64,000 nucleotides of DNA from Methylobacterium hispanicum (GTDB lineage: Bacteria; Pseudomonadota; Alphaproteobacteria; Rhizobiales; Beijerinckiaceae). Where the stretch lies: positions 1 to 64,000 of the forward strand of contig NZ_BPQO01000029.1 in assembly GCF_022179285.1 (NCBI RefSeq). The letters run 5' to 3'. The position numbers and the translations under genes were made by a program. Under the pieces are notes generated by a model. It had not been told where the DNA came from, made no database searches, and saw only the letters and a list, made by a program, of their open reading frames with translations. This document shows positions 1 through 7,843 of the stretch, one piece after another. Within the stretch, counting starts at the first letter, position 1. Every line of letters starts with the position of its first letter.

Positions 1-587
1 CCGGCCGCCTTGATGTCGCGACCGGCCGTCTTGCCTGCGTCGCCTGCCTCATGGCCGCCAACGCCCTCAACAATCCAGCCTGAGGTTTCGTCCTCAAACA
101 GGCTCTCAGGCAGCCACGGGCCGCAGAGGAACAAGGCGCGCGCGGCGACGGCTGCGGCGGCGATCTCCGCCGGCTCGGCCTCGAAGGGGATCCGCAGCGA
201 AGGCGGATCGACCGGTACGACGAGATCGACGCCGCCCAGGAGGGCCAGGACCCGCCTCCGGTCGGCGACGAGCGTCTCGATCCGCTCCATGAAGTGCCGC
301 ACCGGACAGGGCACTTCGTCGAGACGCCTCGGCAGGGCCAGCGCCGTTTCGTCGGCGGCGGGCGCGTCGGGCGCGCCCGACGAGAACACGAGCCGGCCCC
401 GGAGCCACCGCGCGACCGGGCCGGCCCCGACCTCGCGCCAGCACAGGGCGGACAGGTGCGTACGATGACGGCCGGGCCGCTCCGAGGCGAGGATCCGGAC
501 CTCCTCGAGGACGTAGGGCAGAGCCTCCAAGGAACTTCTCCGGACTCGCTCGACGATGTCGGCGCTTGGCACCGGGCAAGAAATCAT
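1..587 (-). CDS. Hypothetical protein, 3' end outside the window
   Basis: An open minus-strand frame runs from an ATG at 587 to the window edge, giving at least 195 residues without a stop. A GGAG lies 6 bases before the ATG, and codons end mostly in G or C, which marks this as the coding frame over the others. The protein begins MISCPVPSADIVERVRRSSL and is mixed helical with no signal peptide or membrane segment. I do not recognise the family. It is divergent from the exported protein starting at 631; the 43-bp gap between them holds one copy of the window-wide CGAAGGAAYG-type motif. Confidence 0.75.
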   Translation of the reverse strand, partial: MISCPVPSADIVERVRRSSLEALPYVLEEVRILASERPGRHRTHLSALCWREVGAGPVARWLRGRLVFSSGAPDAPAADETALALPRRLDEVPCPVRHFMERIETLVADRRRVLALLGGVDLVVPVDPPSLRIPFEAEPAEIAAAAVAARALFLCGPWLPESLFEDETSGWIVEGVGGHEAGDAGKTAGRDIKAA

Positions 588-607
588 GATAGCTCCATTG
601 CATCGTA

Positions 608-617
608 AGAAGGAATG
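608..617 (+). promoter_or_regulatory. CGAAGGAAYG-type motif, copy 1
   Basis: AGAAGGAATG lies 13 bases before the start codon at 631 and points in that gene's direction. This is too far to act as a ribosome binding site. See the finding on the window-wide motif. Confidence 0.55.
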
Positions 618-630
618 GTTCTGCGATCCA

Positions 631-1254
631 ATGTCGTCGGAATTGACCCGTCGTTCCTTTATGAGGGGCCTCGCCTCCTCGATGGTGGCGCCGGCAGGCG
701 CCGTCACGGGGCTGCCGGTCGGCGCCTATGCGGCCGCGGCGCTCTCGCTGCCGGCGCTCGTCGCGCTACTGACCGAGGACGCCGCCGCGGACGCGAAGTC
801 GATCCCGCTCCGGCTTCACAACACGAACACCGGCGACAAACTCGCCATCGATCTCTTCGTCGGCTCCAACTGGAACCCGACCGGGCTCGTCCAGGCCGAC
901 TACATGCTCCGCGACTTTCGACAGAACCTCGTCGTCCAGAACGATCGACGTCTGTACGCCGCTCTCTACGTGCTGCAGCGCGCCTTCGTCGGCGACGGGT
1001 ACGTGAAGGTCAATTCCGGCTATCGGACCAGCGCGACGAACGAGATGCTCCGGCGGACGGGCGTGGGTGCGGCGCGCGAGTCCTTCCACACCAAGGCTCG
1101 TGCGGTCGACTATCTGATCCCGAACCCCAACGCCACGCTCTCGGAGATCGCCCGCGTCGCCAAGGGGTTTCACATCGGCGCAGTGGCGCTATACAACAAC
1201 TTCATCCATATGGATACCGGAGACCCGGACAGATCCTGGGGCATGAAGTATTAG
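631..1254 (+). CDS. Tat-exported M15/DUF882-type peptidase-like protein
   Basis: The 207-residue protein opens with a twin-arginine signal (TRRSFMRG, about residues 6-13) followed by a hydrophobic, alanine-rich stretch, so it should be exported folded. The mature part carries the metal-binding signature of M15-like peptidases (SFHTKARAVDY, with the H and D ligands) and near the C-terminus the FIHMDTG block usual in DUF882/YcbK-like proteins. Members of that family are thought to cut or bind peptidoglycan cross-links. The start at 631 is preferred because it places the twin arginine correctly; an in-frame ATG at 556 would add residues in front of it. Peptidoglycan work is inferred from the family. 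Confidence 0.88.
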   Translation: MSSELTRRSFMRGLASSMVAPAGAVTGLPVGAYAAAALSLPALVALLTEDAAADAKSIPLRLHNTNTGDKLAIDLFVGSNWNPTGLVQADYMLRDFRQNLVVQNDRRLYAALYVLQRAFVGDGYVKVNSGYRTSATNEMLRRTGVGAARESFHTKARAVDYLIPNPNATLSEIARVAKGFHIGAVALYNNFIHMDTGDPDRSWGMKY

Positions 1255-1422
1255 GCGACAGCCATACCTGAGATAACCAGGGCTTGTGCTATGACGATGC
1301 CCTGTGCTCAAGCGCCCTCCGCCCTCAAGGTCCCGCAGCGGGCGGACCACGGTCGGATGCGGTCTCCCTGAGAATTCCCGTAGATTGTGGCTTGCGACGG
1401 CTCGGTGCAGGCTCGGAGCCCA

Positions 1423-2223
1423 ATGCGATCGGAGGCTCCCGTGTCGGCACGGAATTCGTTTTTCAGAACCCTGCAGCCCTTCCGGTACTACCGACAGGCC
1501 GGACAAAGTCCTTCCAATACCTGGATCGGACGATCCCAAGCCATCACTAACGTTCACCACGCCCTCAACGCGGAGCCTGGAGACGAATTCCATGCTCTCG
1601 TCGGCGGACTCTACGTCGCCGATCGGCGGGACGGCGCGCCATCCGCGGCACCGGCGCGGCTCTCGCCGCCCAAGCCTCCCCTCGAAAAGGACTACGGAAG
1701 CCAGCCTGCGGACGCGGTGCTGAGGGACATGGTCAATCGCGGGCTCGTCGAAGAGATCCCGCGCAGCGAAGCCAGGGCAGTCGACTACGCCTCGGCGCGA
1801 ACGGCCGCCTCGGCACGACTCGCGCCGCACCGGCCCGCCGTGATCGAGTTGGTGCCTTCGCCGCAGATGGTCGCCTTCCGCGAACGCGTGGCCGCTTTCG
1901 CCGCCACGCTGGAGGAGTTCGGAGCGAGGATCGCTTGGCGGGATCTCGGCGAACGCCCTTCGGTCGTGCTGCTGGCGGATCTCGGCAAGGACGGTCGGAT
2001 CGGCGTCGAACACATGCACCTCGCCGACTTCCACGTCGTGGACGTGCCTTCCGCCTTCGAACCTGCGTGGCCGCCTGGCAGCGAGCATTGGGGGCCGGAA
2101 GGCAGGGCCTGCATCCGGCTGCCGAAGGATGCCGACCTGCTCTCGATCCTGGACGAGGTGCTCGCGAAGGCAGGCGCCGAACCGCATCCCGATGCGGCGG
2201 TCCTCCAGGGGCCTCGTCCGTAG
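1423..2223 (+). CDS. Hypothetical protein, 266 aa
   Basis: The start at 1423 has a GGAG 6 bases upstream; an in-frame ATG at 1387 lacks one. The first third is low in recognisable structure. From about residue 125 the protein looks globular, with an amphipathic helix (VAFRERVAAFAATLEEF) and alternating strand-like segments (RPSVVLLADLG, VEHMHLADFHVVDV). There is no signal peptide or membrane segment. I do not recognise the family. It is followed 76 bp later by a small same-strand gene and may be cotranscribed with it. Confidence 0.7.
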   Translation: MRSEAPVSARNSFFRTLQPFRYYRQAGQSPSNTWIGRSQAITNVHHALNAEPGDEFHALVGGLYVADRRDGAPSAAPARLSPPKPPLEKDYGSQPADAVLRDMVNRGLVEEIPRSEARAVDYASARTAASARLAPHRPAVIELVPSPQMVAFRERVAAFAATLEEFGARIAWRDLGERPSVVLLADLGKDGRIGVEHMHLADFHVVDVPSAFEPAWPPGSEHWGPEGRACIRLPKDADLLSILDEVLAKAGAEPHPDAAVLQGPRP

Positions 2224-2299
2224 GGGGCCCAGGGCCGAACCTCGGCCTTGCGCATTGCGGGTTCCTCGCGAAGGATGAAGTGGACGCAAGGAGCGCCCC

Positions 2300-2569
2300 A
2301 TGATCGATGCCTTCGCAAACCCCGAGACCGGACTGTCTCTGGCCCACGATCAGATCGAGCTCGACCGCGCGGAGACGATCTTCCTGCGCAACGACGGTCG
2401 CATGGCGATCCGCCTCGACGACGGAACCGTATCCCGGGTTCCGGGTCTGCTCGCTCCTTCCATGATGGCGGATCTGAAGGACGGAATGTCGGTCCGGCTG
2501 TTCCGGGTCCTCGGTCGCCATGTCGCCGGCCAAGTCACGGCGCGCCTGCGTTTGGCGGCGGCCTTCTAG
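2300..2569 (+). CDS. Small hypothetical protein, 89 aa
   Basis: The ATG at 2300 is preceded by AAGGAG with a spacing of 6, a good ribosome binding site. The protein has short alternating strands (AETIFLRNDGRMAIRLDDGTVSRV, about residues 24-47) suggesting a small beta-rich fold, and no export signal. The family is not recognised. It ends by overlapping, tail to tail, a small minus-strand gene. Confidence 0.75.
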   Translation: MIDAFANPETGLSLAHDQIELDRAETIFLRNDGRMAIRLDDGTVSRVPGLLAPSMMADLKDGMSVRLFRVLGRHVAGQVTARLRLAAAF

Positions 2570-2736
2570 CCCGATCCGGCGTAGACGCGGAACTCGTCGC
2601 CGCTCGCGGCCCAACCCCGCGAGCGGAGATCGACGGGGCGGTCCTGCATCCCCTCGGCAGCTGCCGCTAGCTGGAGGCGGACGGTTTCGGCCGCTCCTCG
2701 CCGATCCGGCCGCTGGCCCCTTCTTGCGCCTTGCAT
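2566..2736 (-). CDS. Small hypothetical protein, 56 aa
   Basis: A short minus-strand gene beginning MQGARRGQRP and ending DEFRVYAGSG. The last 35 codons show the coding-type third-position bias. It is divergent from the GHKL ATPase gene at 2807. A motif copy, CGAAGGAAAG in this gene's direction, lies 9 bases before the ATG and may also serve ribosome binding. The N-terminal half is arginine-rich and could be disordered or nucleic-acid binding. The function is unknown, and because the gene is so short it could be a chance frame. Confidence 0.45.
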   Translation of the reverse strand: MQGARRGQRPDRRGAAETVRLQLAAAAEGMQDRPVDLRSRGWAASGDEFRVYAGSG

Positions 2737-2745
2737 CGATCCGAC

Positions 2746-2755
2746 CTTTCCTTCG
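2746..2755 (-). promoter_or_regulatory. CGAAGGAAYG-type motif, minus-oriented copy
   Basis: CGAAGGAAAG on the minus strand, 9 bases before the small gene starting at 2736. It is paired with a plus-oriented copy at 2792 in the same divergent gap. Confidence 0.45.
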
Positions 2756-2791
2756 TTCAGGCGCGATCGCGACAGTCCGTTCCCATCCGTT

Positions 2792-2801
2792 CGAAGGAAT
2801 T
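2792..2801 (+). promoter_or_regulatory. CGAAGGAAYG-type motif doubling as ribosome binding site
   Basis: CGAAGGAATT ends 5 bases before the ATG at 2807, so AAGGA can base-pair with the anti-Shine-Dalgarno sequence here. It is one of the copies where the motif and the ribosome binding site cannot be separated. Confidence 0.5.
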
Positions 2802-2806
2802 GATCC

Positions 2807-5260
2807 ATGTCCCTCGAGATCGACCAGGAGGTATTGGCCGCCCTGGAGGATGACGACGCGGACAAGCTTCATGTGCCGAAGGAATTCCATGTCGGCGAGA
2901 GGGACCGCGCCTACAACAATGACTGGATCATGGCCTTTTGGCGGGAGTACTTTCAAAACAGTACTGACGCGGGCTCAAAGAATATCAATATTACCATAGG
3001 TACCGGAACGCCGAAAGGTTTCCACAAGAACGACCCCAGCGCCAGGGAAATTACGCGCGTGGTCTTCGAGGACGACGGCAGCGGCATGCCGATGGACGTC
3101 GTGCGCCACGTCTACTTTTCGGCCGGTGCCTCGACCAAGAAGGGTCAGGACGTGATCGGCGGTTTCGGGCGCGCCCGCATCCTTCAGGCCTTCAGCCAAG
3201 TCCGCTACTCCATCAGGACCCAGGACCTTCTGGTCGAGGGCGACGGCAGCGAATACAAGGCCTACCACGTCGAGGAGGCGGTCCGCAGGTTGGCGCTTTG
3301 GGCCATGAACCAACGCTCCCGCGCCGCACTGGCCACTACATCGGATGACAAGGCCTTTCTGGAGGCGGCCGCCGACGCGAGATACGCGGACGCCGCCGCG
3401 CTCGCGGCCGCCCCGGGCTTCTTCAAGGGCTGCCGCTTCGAGGTCGACCTCGATCCGCTGCATGGCGACAGGGCGTCCCGCCGTCCCACCATCGCGATGA
3501 TGCAGGAGAAGCTTGAGGCATATCTCACCGAGAGCGATCTGCGTTGCCGCATCGTCGTGAACGGTGTCGAACGCGTCCGCCCGGCTCGCAAGCGAGAGGC
3601 GCGCAGGGACATCCTGGCCACCCTTGAGGAGCGGGAGATCCCGGACGCCTGGAAGGACAACCCGCACATCAAGCTGCTGGACCGGCCGGACGGCAAGAAG
3701 GACGTGGCCTTCGGCAGGATCCTGGTCTCGGACGAGACGGGAGAGGATCTCGTCGTGCGCGTCGCTGGCGCATCGATGTTCAAGCGTACGATCTACGGCA
3801 GCCCCAAGAAGCTCGTCATCGAGATCGAGCCGGCCATCTCGCGGGAAGTGCTTACCTCGAATCGCGACGGTCTGAAGGAGGCTTATCAGCGGGCCGTCGA
3901 CCATTTCGCGAAGATGATGTCCACGGATGCTCGGGCCGCTTTGGAGAAGAAGGAGGCCAAGCACTTCACGGTCCTGGCCGGCGGTCGCGGGCGGCGCGTC
4001 GCCCGGCGCCCGGCGATGGACTTCTCCGGCAGTGTCCACGTCTCGGGCGCCGCCACGGAGGACGGAGTGCAGGGGGAAGACCCGCCCCCGACGTCGCCGC
4101 GCAAGCGCGACTACGTCGGCTTTCAGCGCTGGCAGTTCGACGACTTCCTGAAGGACGGCATCGGCGGCGTGCCCCGCGCCGATTTCGCGGCGTTCTTCGA
4201 CGCCCTCAAGGCGTCGCCGGCGCTGGAGGCCACCTTCCTCGGCACTTGGCATGACGGCACCCAGGCGAGCAACTTCCTCACCACCCTGCAGCGGAGCGGC
4301 GAGAGCGCGGCCCTCGAGGTCGCCGACGGCGCGATGCTGGCCTTCCTGTGCAACGAGTTGCGGGACCGCCGCCTGCAGGCCGATCTCGCAGAGTCGCGCC
4401 GACACGCCGACAAGCTCAGCGACCTTCACGACGTTCCGATCCTCAAGGAGCACCTGAGGCCGGACGCGGAGCGCCTGGGTGCCGAGAAGGCCAAGGAGCG
4501 CCGGACCAAGCTGCTCTCGGCGATCGGCCGCGCCGATCCGCGCAACTGGGATCCCGCCAGCGGCAAGGGCATGAAGCCGCGTAAGATCCTTGCGATGTGG
4601 CAGGTCGCGGTCGACGCCTGCGTCGAGCTCCTGATGCAGACGCAACCCCGGCAGAAGCCCTTCCCGTACGCGGCCGGCTTCTGCTTCAGCCATCCCTCCT
4701 GGCAGTACCAGCCCCATACCGGCGAGGACGGCTGGGTGAACGCGCTCGCCAAGTACATGCAGCCGGACAGCGCCGACGAGACCCGCTACTTCCTCCTCAA
4801 CCCGCTGCAGGACGAGGACTTCTCCCTGGCCTTCAACCCCTCGCAGCCGAACGACCGCGCCGAGCTGATCTCGCTCGCCATGCACGAGGTCGCCCACGTG
4901 GTCGCGCCCGACAGCCACAACGAGCGCTTCGCCGGCGCCCTGACATTCATGCTCGGCAAGATGACTCCCGCTTGGTTGCGCCAGGTGAACCGGTCGATGG
5001 ACGCCGCCGTCTCGGCGGTCGACGTCGTCTTCGCCGGCGCGCGGACCCGCATCCAGGCCCTCGACGACGAGCCGGGCCCGCGGCCGGGGGAGGTGCTGAT
5101 GACCTGCCTGCCGCGCGACATCGAGGCCGCCGCCAGCCTGCGCGGCCCGGACGGGACCTCGGTCCTGGACTGCGAGCGCCTGGACATGCTGGAGTCCGAG
5201 GTCGTCGGCCCGCCGCCGGAAGCCCTCGCGGCGGCCTGCGCACCGTCTCCCGCCATGTGA
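2807..5260 (+). CDS. GHKL ATPase fused to a C-terminal HExxH metalloprotease-like domain
   Basis: The N-terminal 130 residues hold a GHKL (gyrase/Hsp90/MutL) ATP site: the N-box EYFQNSTDAGSK (E48, N51, D54), the G1 box EDDGSGM (D90, G93) and the glycine-rich GGFGRAR (118-124). This domain binds and hydrolyses ATP in Hsp90, MutL and MORC-like proteins. Residues 130-600 resemble no fold I can name. Near residue 693 is HEVAH followed by H704 and E706 (HExxH-x6-HNE), a zinc-metalloprotease-type signature. At 817 residues it is longer than a minimal GHKL protein. Two small genes follow at close spacing and may be partners. The cytoplasmic location and an ATP-gated protease or chaperone role are inferences. 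Confidence 0.85.
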   Translation: MSLEIDQEVLAALEDDDADKLHVPKEFHVGERDRAYNNDWIMAFWREYFQNSTDAGSKNINITIGTGTPKGFHKNDPSAREITRVVFEDDGSGMPMDVVRHVYFSAGASTKKGQDVIGGFGRARILQAFSQVRYSIRTQDLLVEGDGSEYKAYHVEEAVRRLALWAMNQRSRAALATTSDDKAFLEAAADARYADAAALAAAPGFFKGCRFEVDLDPLHGDRASRRPTIAMMQEKLEAYLTESDLRCRIVVNGVERVRPARKREARRDILATLEEREIPDAWKDNPHIKLLDRPDGKKDVAFGRILVSDETGEDLVVRVAGASMFKRTIYGSPKKLVIEIEPAISREVLTSNRDGLKEAYQRAVDHFAKMMSTDARAALEKKEAKHFTVLAGGRGRRVARRPAMDFSGSVHVSGAATEDGVQGEDPPPTSPRKRDYVGFQRWQFDDFLKDGIGGVPRADFAAFFDALKASPALEATFLGTWHDGTQASNFLTTLQRSGESAALEVADGAMLAFLCNELRDRRLQADLAESRRHADKLSDLHDVPILKEHLRPDAERLGAEKAKERRTKLLSAIGRADPRNWDPASGKGMKPRKILAMWQVAVDACVELLMQTQPRQKPFPYAAGFCFSHPSWQYQPHTGEDGWVNALAKYMQPDSADETRYFLLNPLQDEDFSLAFNPSQPNDRAELISLAMHEVAHVVAPDSHNERFAGALTFMLGKMTPAWLRQVNRSMDAAVSAVDVVFAGARTRIQALDDEPGPRPGEVLMTCLPRDIEAAASLRGPDGTSVLDCERLDMLESEVVGPPPEALAAACAPSPAM

Positions 5261-5268
5261 GGTGCCCG

Positions 5269-5727
5269 ATGCCCCGCCAGCCGCTGATCGACGTCGAAGG
5301 GCCGGGCCCCAACACCCGGATCTCCTGGACCTACACGGACGGGAGCAACCACAAGCACACGCACCGCTCGGTCTACGCCGGCCGGATCTCCGTCGGGCAG
5401 GCCGCCGTGCTGGTCTCCAAGCTGACGCAGGGCGGCGAGTTCGTGCCGGCCGACGTCGGCATGTCCATGCTCCAGCTCGTCGTCAACGGCTTCTGGCACC
5501 CCACGCTCGACCACGCTTGGCACACCCTCGACGCGGTCGAGGTCAGCCGGGAGTCGCCCGACGCCGATACGGACCTCGTCGTCCTGGTCGAACGCTGGGC
5601 CGCCCTCAAGGAGTGGGACCCGGACGCCGCCGAGGAGAAGCTCTCGGAGGAACTCGGCCCCCCGCCGGACCAGGACGACGAGGAAGAGGATGCGGACGAG
5701 CCGGCATCGCCGGCGCCCGCCGCCTGA
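5269..5727 (+). CDS. Hypothetical protein with acidic tail, 152 aa
   Basis: It starts 8 bases after the GHKL ATPase stop, with GAGGTG upstream, so the two are almost certainly translated from one message. The first 75 residues contain strands and charged turns (NTRISWTYTDGSNHKHTHRS), the middle is helical, and residues 135-150 form a strongly acidic tail (DQDDEEEDADE). Such tails are often used for protein contacts. There is no known family. The position suggests a partner or substrate of the ATPase. Confidence 0.8.
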   Translation: MPRQPLIDVEGPGPNTRISWTYTDGSNHKHTHRSVYAGRISVGQAAVLVSKLTQGGEFVPADVGMSMLQLVVNGFWHPTLDHAWHTLDAVEVSRESPDADTDLVVLVERWAALKEWDPDAAEEKLSEELGPPPDQDDEEEDADEPASPAPAA

Positions 5728-5744
5728 TCGGAGCAGGACGGACC

Positions 5745-6137
5745 ATGTCGGACATCGAGACCTACATCGAGGCCGCCGAGGCGCGCGGCCGCGGAAGCCG
5801 CGCCGAGCTCGAGGCGCTCAGGGCGATCGTCGGGACGATCGGCGGCCTGCTCGGCGAGGCGGAGCGCGCCGCCGTCGCCATGGATCCCCGGGTCGAGGAC
5901 AAGCTCGAATTCAACCTCGACGAGGGGCAGTCCGGCCTGGATCGGTCCGACCCCGAGACGTGGCTCCTCGCCGCCCGTCAGCACGGCGCGGACGAGGATC
6001 CCGACCACGAGTTCGGCGACCTCCAGGATCTCGCGCGCGCCGCGTGGGAGCGGATGGGGTCGGCGGACGTCGCCCGCTTCGGGGCCACGGCAACCGCCCG
6101 GGATCTCGTGCCCGCCGCGGCCGCGCCGACGGCCTGA
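5745..6137 (+). CDS. Hypothetical protein, 130 aa
   Basis: Third gene of the GHKL ATPase operon, 17 bases after the previous stop, with GGAG and AGGA upstream. The protein is mostly helical and acidic (MSDIETYIEAAEARGRGSRA at the start, an acidic DEDPDHEFGDL segment near residue 90). The family is not recognised. It ends 3 bases from the end of the convergent recombinase gene. Confidence 0.75.
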   Translation: MSDIETYIEAAEARGRGSRAELEALRAIVGTIGGLLGEAERAAVAMDPRVEDKLEFNLDEGQSGLDRSDPETWLLAARQHGADEDPDHEFGDLQDLARAAWERMGSADVARFGATATARDLVPAAAAPTA

Positions 6138-6140
6138 CGA

Positions 6141-7187
6141 TCAGAGGTCCATCAGCCGGCCCGCCTCGTTCGACAGGGCGGCACCGGCTTGGTGGTACCC
6201 GACGACGGACTGCATGCTCTTGTGACCGGAGAGCTGCATCGCGTCGAAGATGTTCTTCCCTTGCCGACCCGACTCCGTGATGAAGCCGGAGCGGAGGCTG
6301 TGTCCTCCGAACGCCTTGGGATCGAGCCCCGCGGCAGCCGCCCGTCGCTGAACGACCCGCGCCACGGTCCGGTCGCTCAGCCGGCGGGTTCCGATCCGGC
6401 CGTCCCGCTCGACCCGTCTGAAGATCGGCCCGTCCGATGCGCCGACGATCCCGAGCCACGCGCGCAGCGCGCCGGCCGCGCGGCCGGCCACCGGCACGGT
6501 CCGAGTCGAGCCTTCCTGCTCCGTCTTCGTGATGCCGACATGGAAGACGTATTCCCCGTCGACCTCCTCCAGCATCTCGATCCTGGCCTCCGCGACCTCG
6601 GACCGGCGCCGACCGCCGGTGGCGAAGGCGAATAGGATCATCGCGTCGTCGCGGATCTCCGCGGCCGTAGGCGCGGCCTTGTTCGCGAGAAGGGTCTGGA
6701 CGGTCTCGCGCAGCGCGGCCTTCTTCTTCGTCGGGCGGAAGCCGCGCCTCGCCGCCGCCTTGCGGGCCATGCGCAGGGCTTCCTGCACGGGCCCTCCCGA
6801 GAGGGGGGAGGGGTACCCGTTGCTGCGATGCCACGTCGCCACCCAGGCCATGCGCCGGGAGATCGTGGAGATCCTCAGACGACCGAGCTTCGCCTTGACG
6901 CCGGACGCGACCAGGGCGGCGTCCACCCGAGGGTCGAGGCCTTCCGAGTGGTCGACGACGAAGCGGATCAGGATGTCCGCCCGGATCGGCAGTTCGGGCT
7001 CGCCGAAGCCGGAGATCTCGTACCAGGAGCGGAAATAGCGTCGGTCGGCCGCGTACGCCCGATCGGTGTTCTTCGGAGTGCCGTCCTCGACCATGCGGGC
7101 GAGCCGGGCGCGCGCCTCCGGTCCGTCGAAGGCATGCGCCGCCGCCCGACCATCGACCATCACGCTCGGAAGCGCCCCCGCAGACAC
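6141..7187 (-). CDS. Tyrosine recombinase (phage integrase/Xer-like)
   Basis: The catalytic set of the tyrosine recombinase family is visible: the first arginine in ATGGRRRSEV, a lysine in ITKTEQEG, H-x-x-R in GGHSLRSGF, a later histidine in LSGHKSMQSV, and the tyrosine nucleophile in VVGYHQ. About 120 N-terminal residues form the helical SAM-like DNA-binding part (KNTDRAYAADRRYFRSWYE). I chose the GTG at 7187, which sits 6 bases after AGGAGG; a TTG at 7193 directly abuts that site, and an ATG lies near 7161. A dif-like 26-bp site lies 216 bp upstream. Enzymes of this kind exchange strands at such sites to resolve dimers or integrate DNA. Confidence 0.93.
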   Translation of the reverse strand: MSAGALPSVMVDGRAAAHAFDGPEARARLARMVEDGTPKNTDRAYAADRRYFRSWYEISGFGEPELPIRADILIRFVVDHSEGLDPRVDAALVASGVKAKLGRLRISTISRRMAWVATWHRSNGYPSPLSGGPVQEALRMARKAAARRGFRPTKKKAALRETVQTLLANKAAPTAAEIRDDAMILFAFATGGRRRSEVAEARIEMLEEVDGEYVFHVGITKTEQEGSTRTVPVAGRAAGALRAWLGIVGASDGPIFRRVERDGRIGTRRLSDRTVARVVQRRAAAAGLDPKAFGGHSLRSGFITESGRQGKNIFDAMQLSGHKSMQSVVGYHQAGAALSNEAGRLMDL

Positions 7188-7274
7188 CGTCAACCTCCTG
7201 ATTTCAAAGGAGGATGAGGCGCGGCGCTGACAACCGCAAGAGAATGGAGCGGGAAACCCTCGAAGAAGGCTCGC

Positions 7275-7310
7275 AACGGAACGGAAGCGCGTTTACGTTC
7301 CGTTAACGGA
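7275..7310. repeat. Overlapping inverted repeats upstream of the recombinase
   Basis: AACGGAACG at 7275-7283 is matched by CGTTCCGTT at 7296-7304 (9 bp perfect, 12-bp gap), and TCCGTTAACGGA at 7299-7310 is a 12-bp perfect palindrome. They lie 88-123 bp before the recombinase start and could be its operator or accessory arm sites. Confidence 0.55.
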
Positions 7311-7402
7311 TACCGGTTATTAGCCCTACCGAAGCCTGAAATGGGCGCCGGCGGGCCGCTGCCCGCCCCTGGGCGGACGGGCGATCGGAGCCCAGGTCCG
7401 GC

Positions 7403-7428
7403 TGTCCGATAATCTCAGTTATCGGACA
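7403..7428. other. dif-like recombination site: 10-bp inverted arms around a 6-bp core
   Basis: TGTCCGATAA, then TCTCAG, then TTATCGGACA. The two arms are perfect inverted repeats, and the arm ends ATAA...TTAT around a 6-bp centre are exactly the layout of bacterial XerC/XerD dif sites. It lies beside a tyrosine recombinase gene with no other target in view. The role as that enzyme's crossover site is inference. Confidence 0.65.
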
Positions 7429-7540
7429 TGCGGCCGACCGACCCGCCCCGCGGGGGTCCCCAAAAATGGGGACTAGGAGGCCCCGGCGGCCGCCGGTATA
7501 CCTGCTTTCAGTTTCTGAACCGATCCTAGTAAACGGAACG

Positions 7541-7562
7541 CAAGGGACGATACGTTCCCTTG
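7541..7562. repeat. Inverted repeat, operator-like
   Basis: CAAGGGA (7541-7547) and TCCCTTG (7556-7562) are perfect inverted arms with an 8-bp gap, and GGAACG/CGTTCC (7535-7540, 7553-7558) overlaps them. The site lies about 280 bp before the gene at 7844. Confidence 0.45.
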
Positions 7563-7843
7563 GTACGGCGGGGCCCGCCCTTTTTTCCAGGGCCTCGACG
7601 TCGGTGTTCCGAAGGCGGACTTCCGTTGGTCGCCGGGCCTTTCCCCCCGTCGACAGTCGAGGCGCTCCGGCGCAACGACCGATCCGTGCATCCGTGCCGG
7701 GTCGAGGACGACATCGGAAACTCTCCCGTCTTCAGAGCGTGCGGCGCCCGACCCCTCGGGGGAGGAGCTTCCGCGACCGGCCGTTGGCGATTTTCAGACC
7801 GCTCTGCTCATCTGAACCCAACGATACGAATCAGGATTTTCCG

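Larger units (their letters stand above)
7188..7843. other. 650-bp non-coding control region rich in inverted repeats
   Basis: No convincing gene is present between the recombinase and the gene at 7844. The stretch holds several perfect inverted repeats: AACGGAACG/CGTTCCGTT (7275-7304), TCCGTTAACGGA (7299-7310), the dif-like site (7403-7428), GTCCCCA/TGGGGAC (about 7456-7473) and CAAGGGA/TCCCTTG (7541-7562). ACGGAACG recurs at 7276-7283 and 7533-7540. It may combine recombination, operator and perhaps replication functions; I see no clear iterons or DnaA boxes. Confidence 0.6.
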
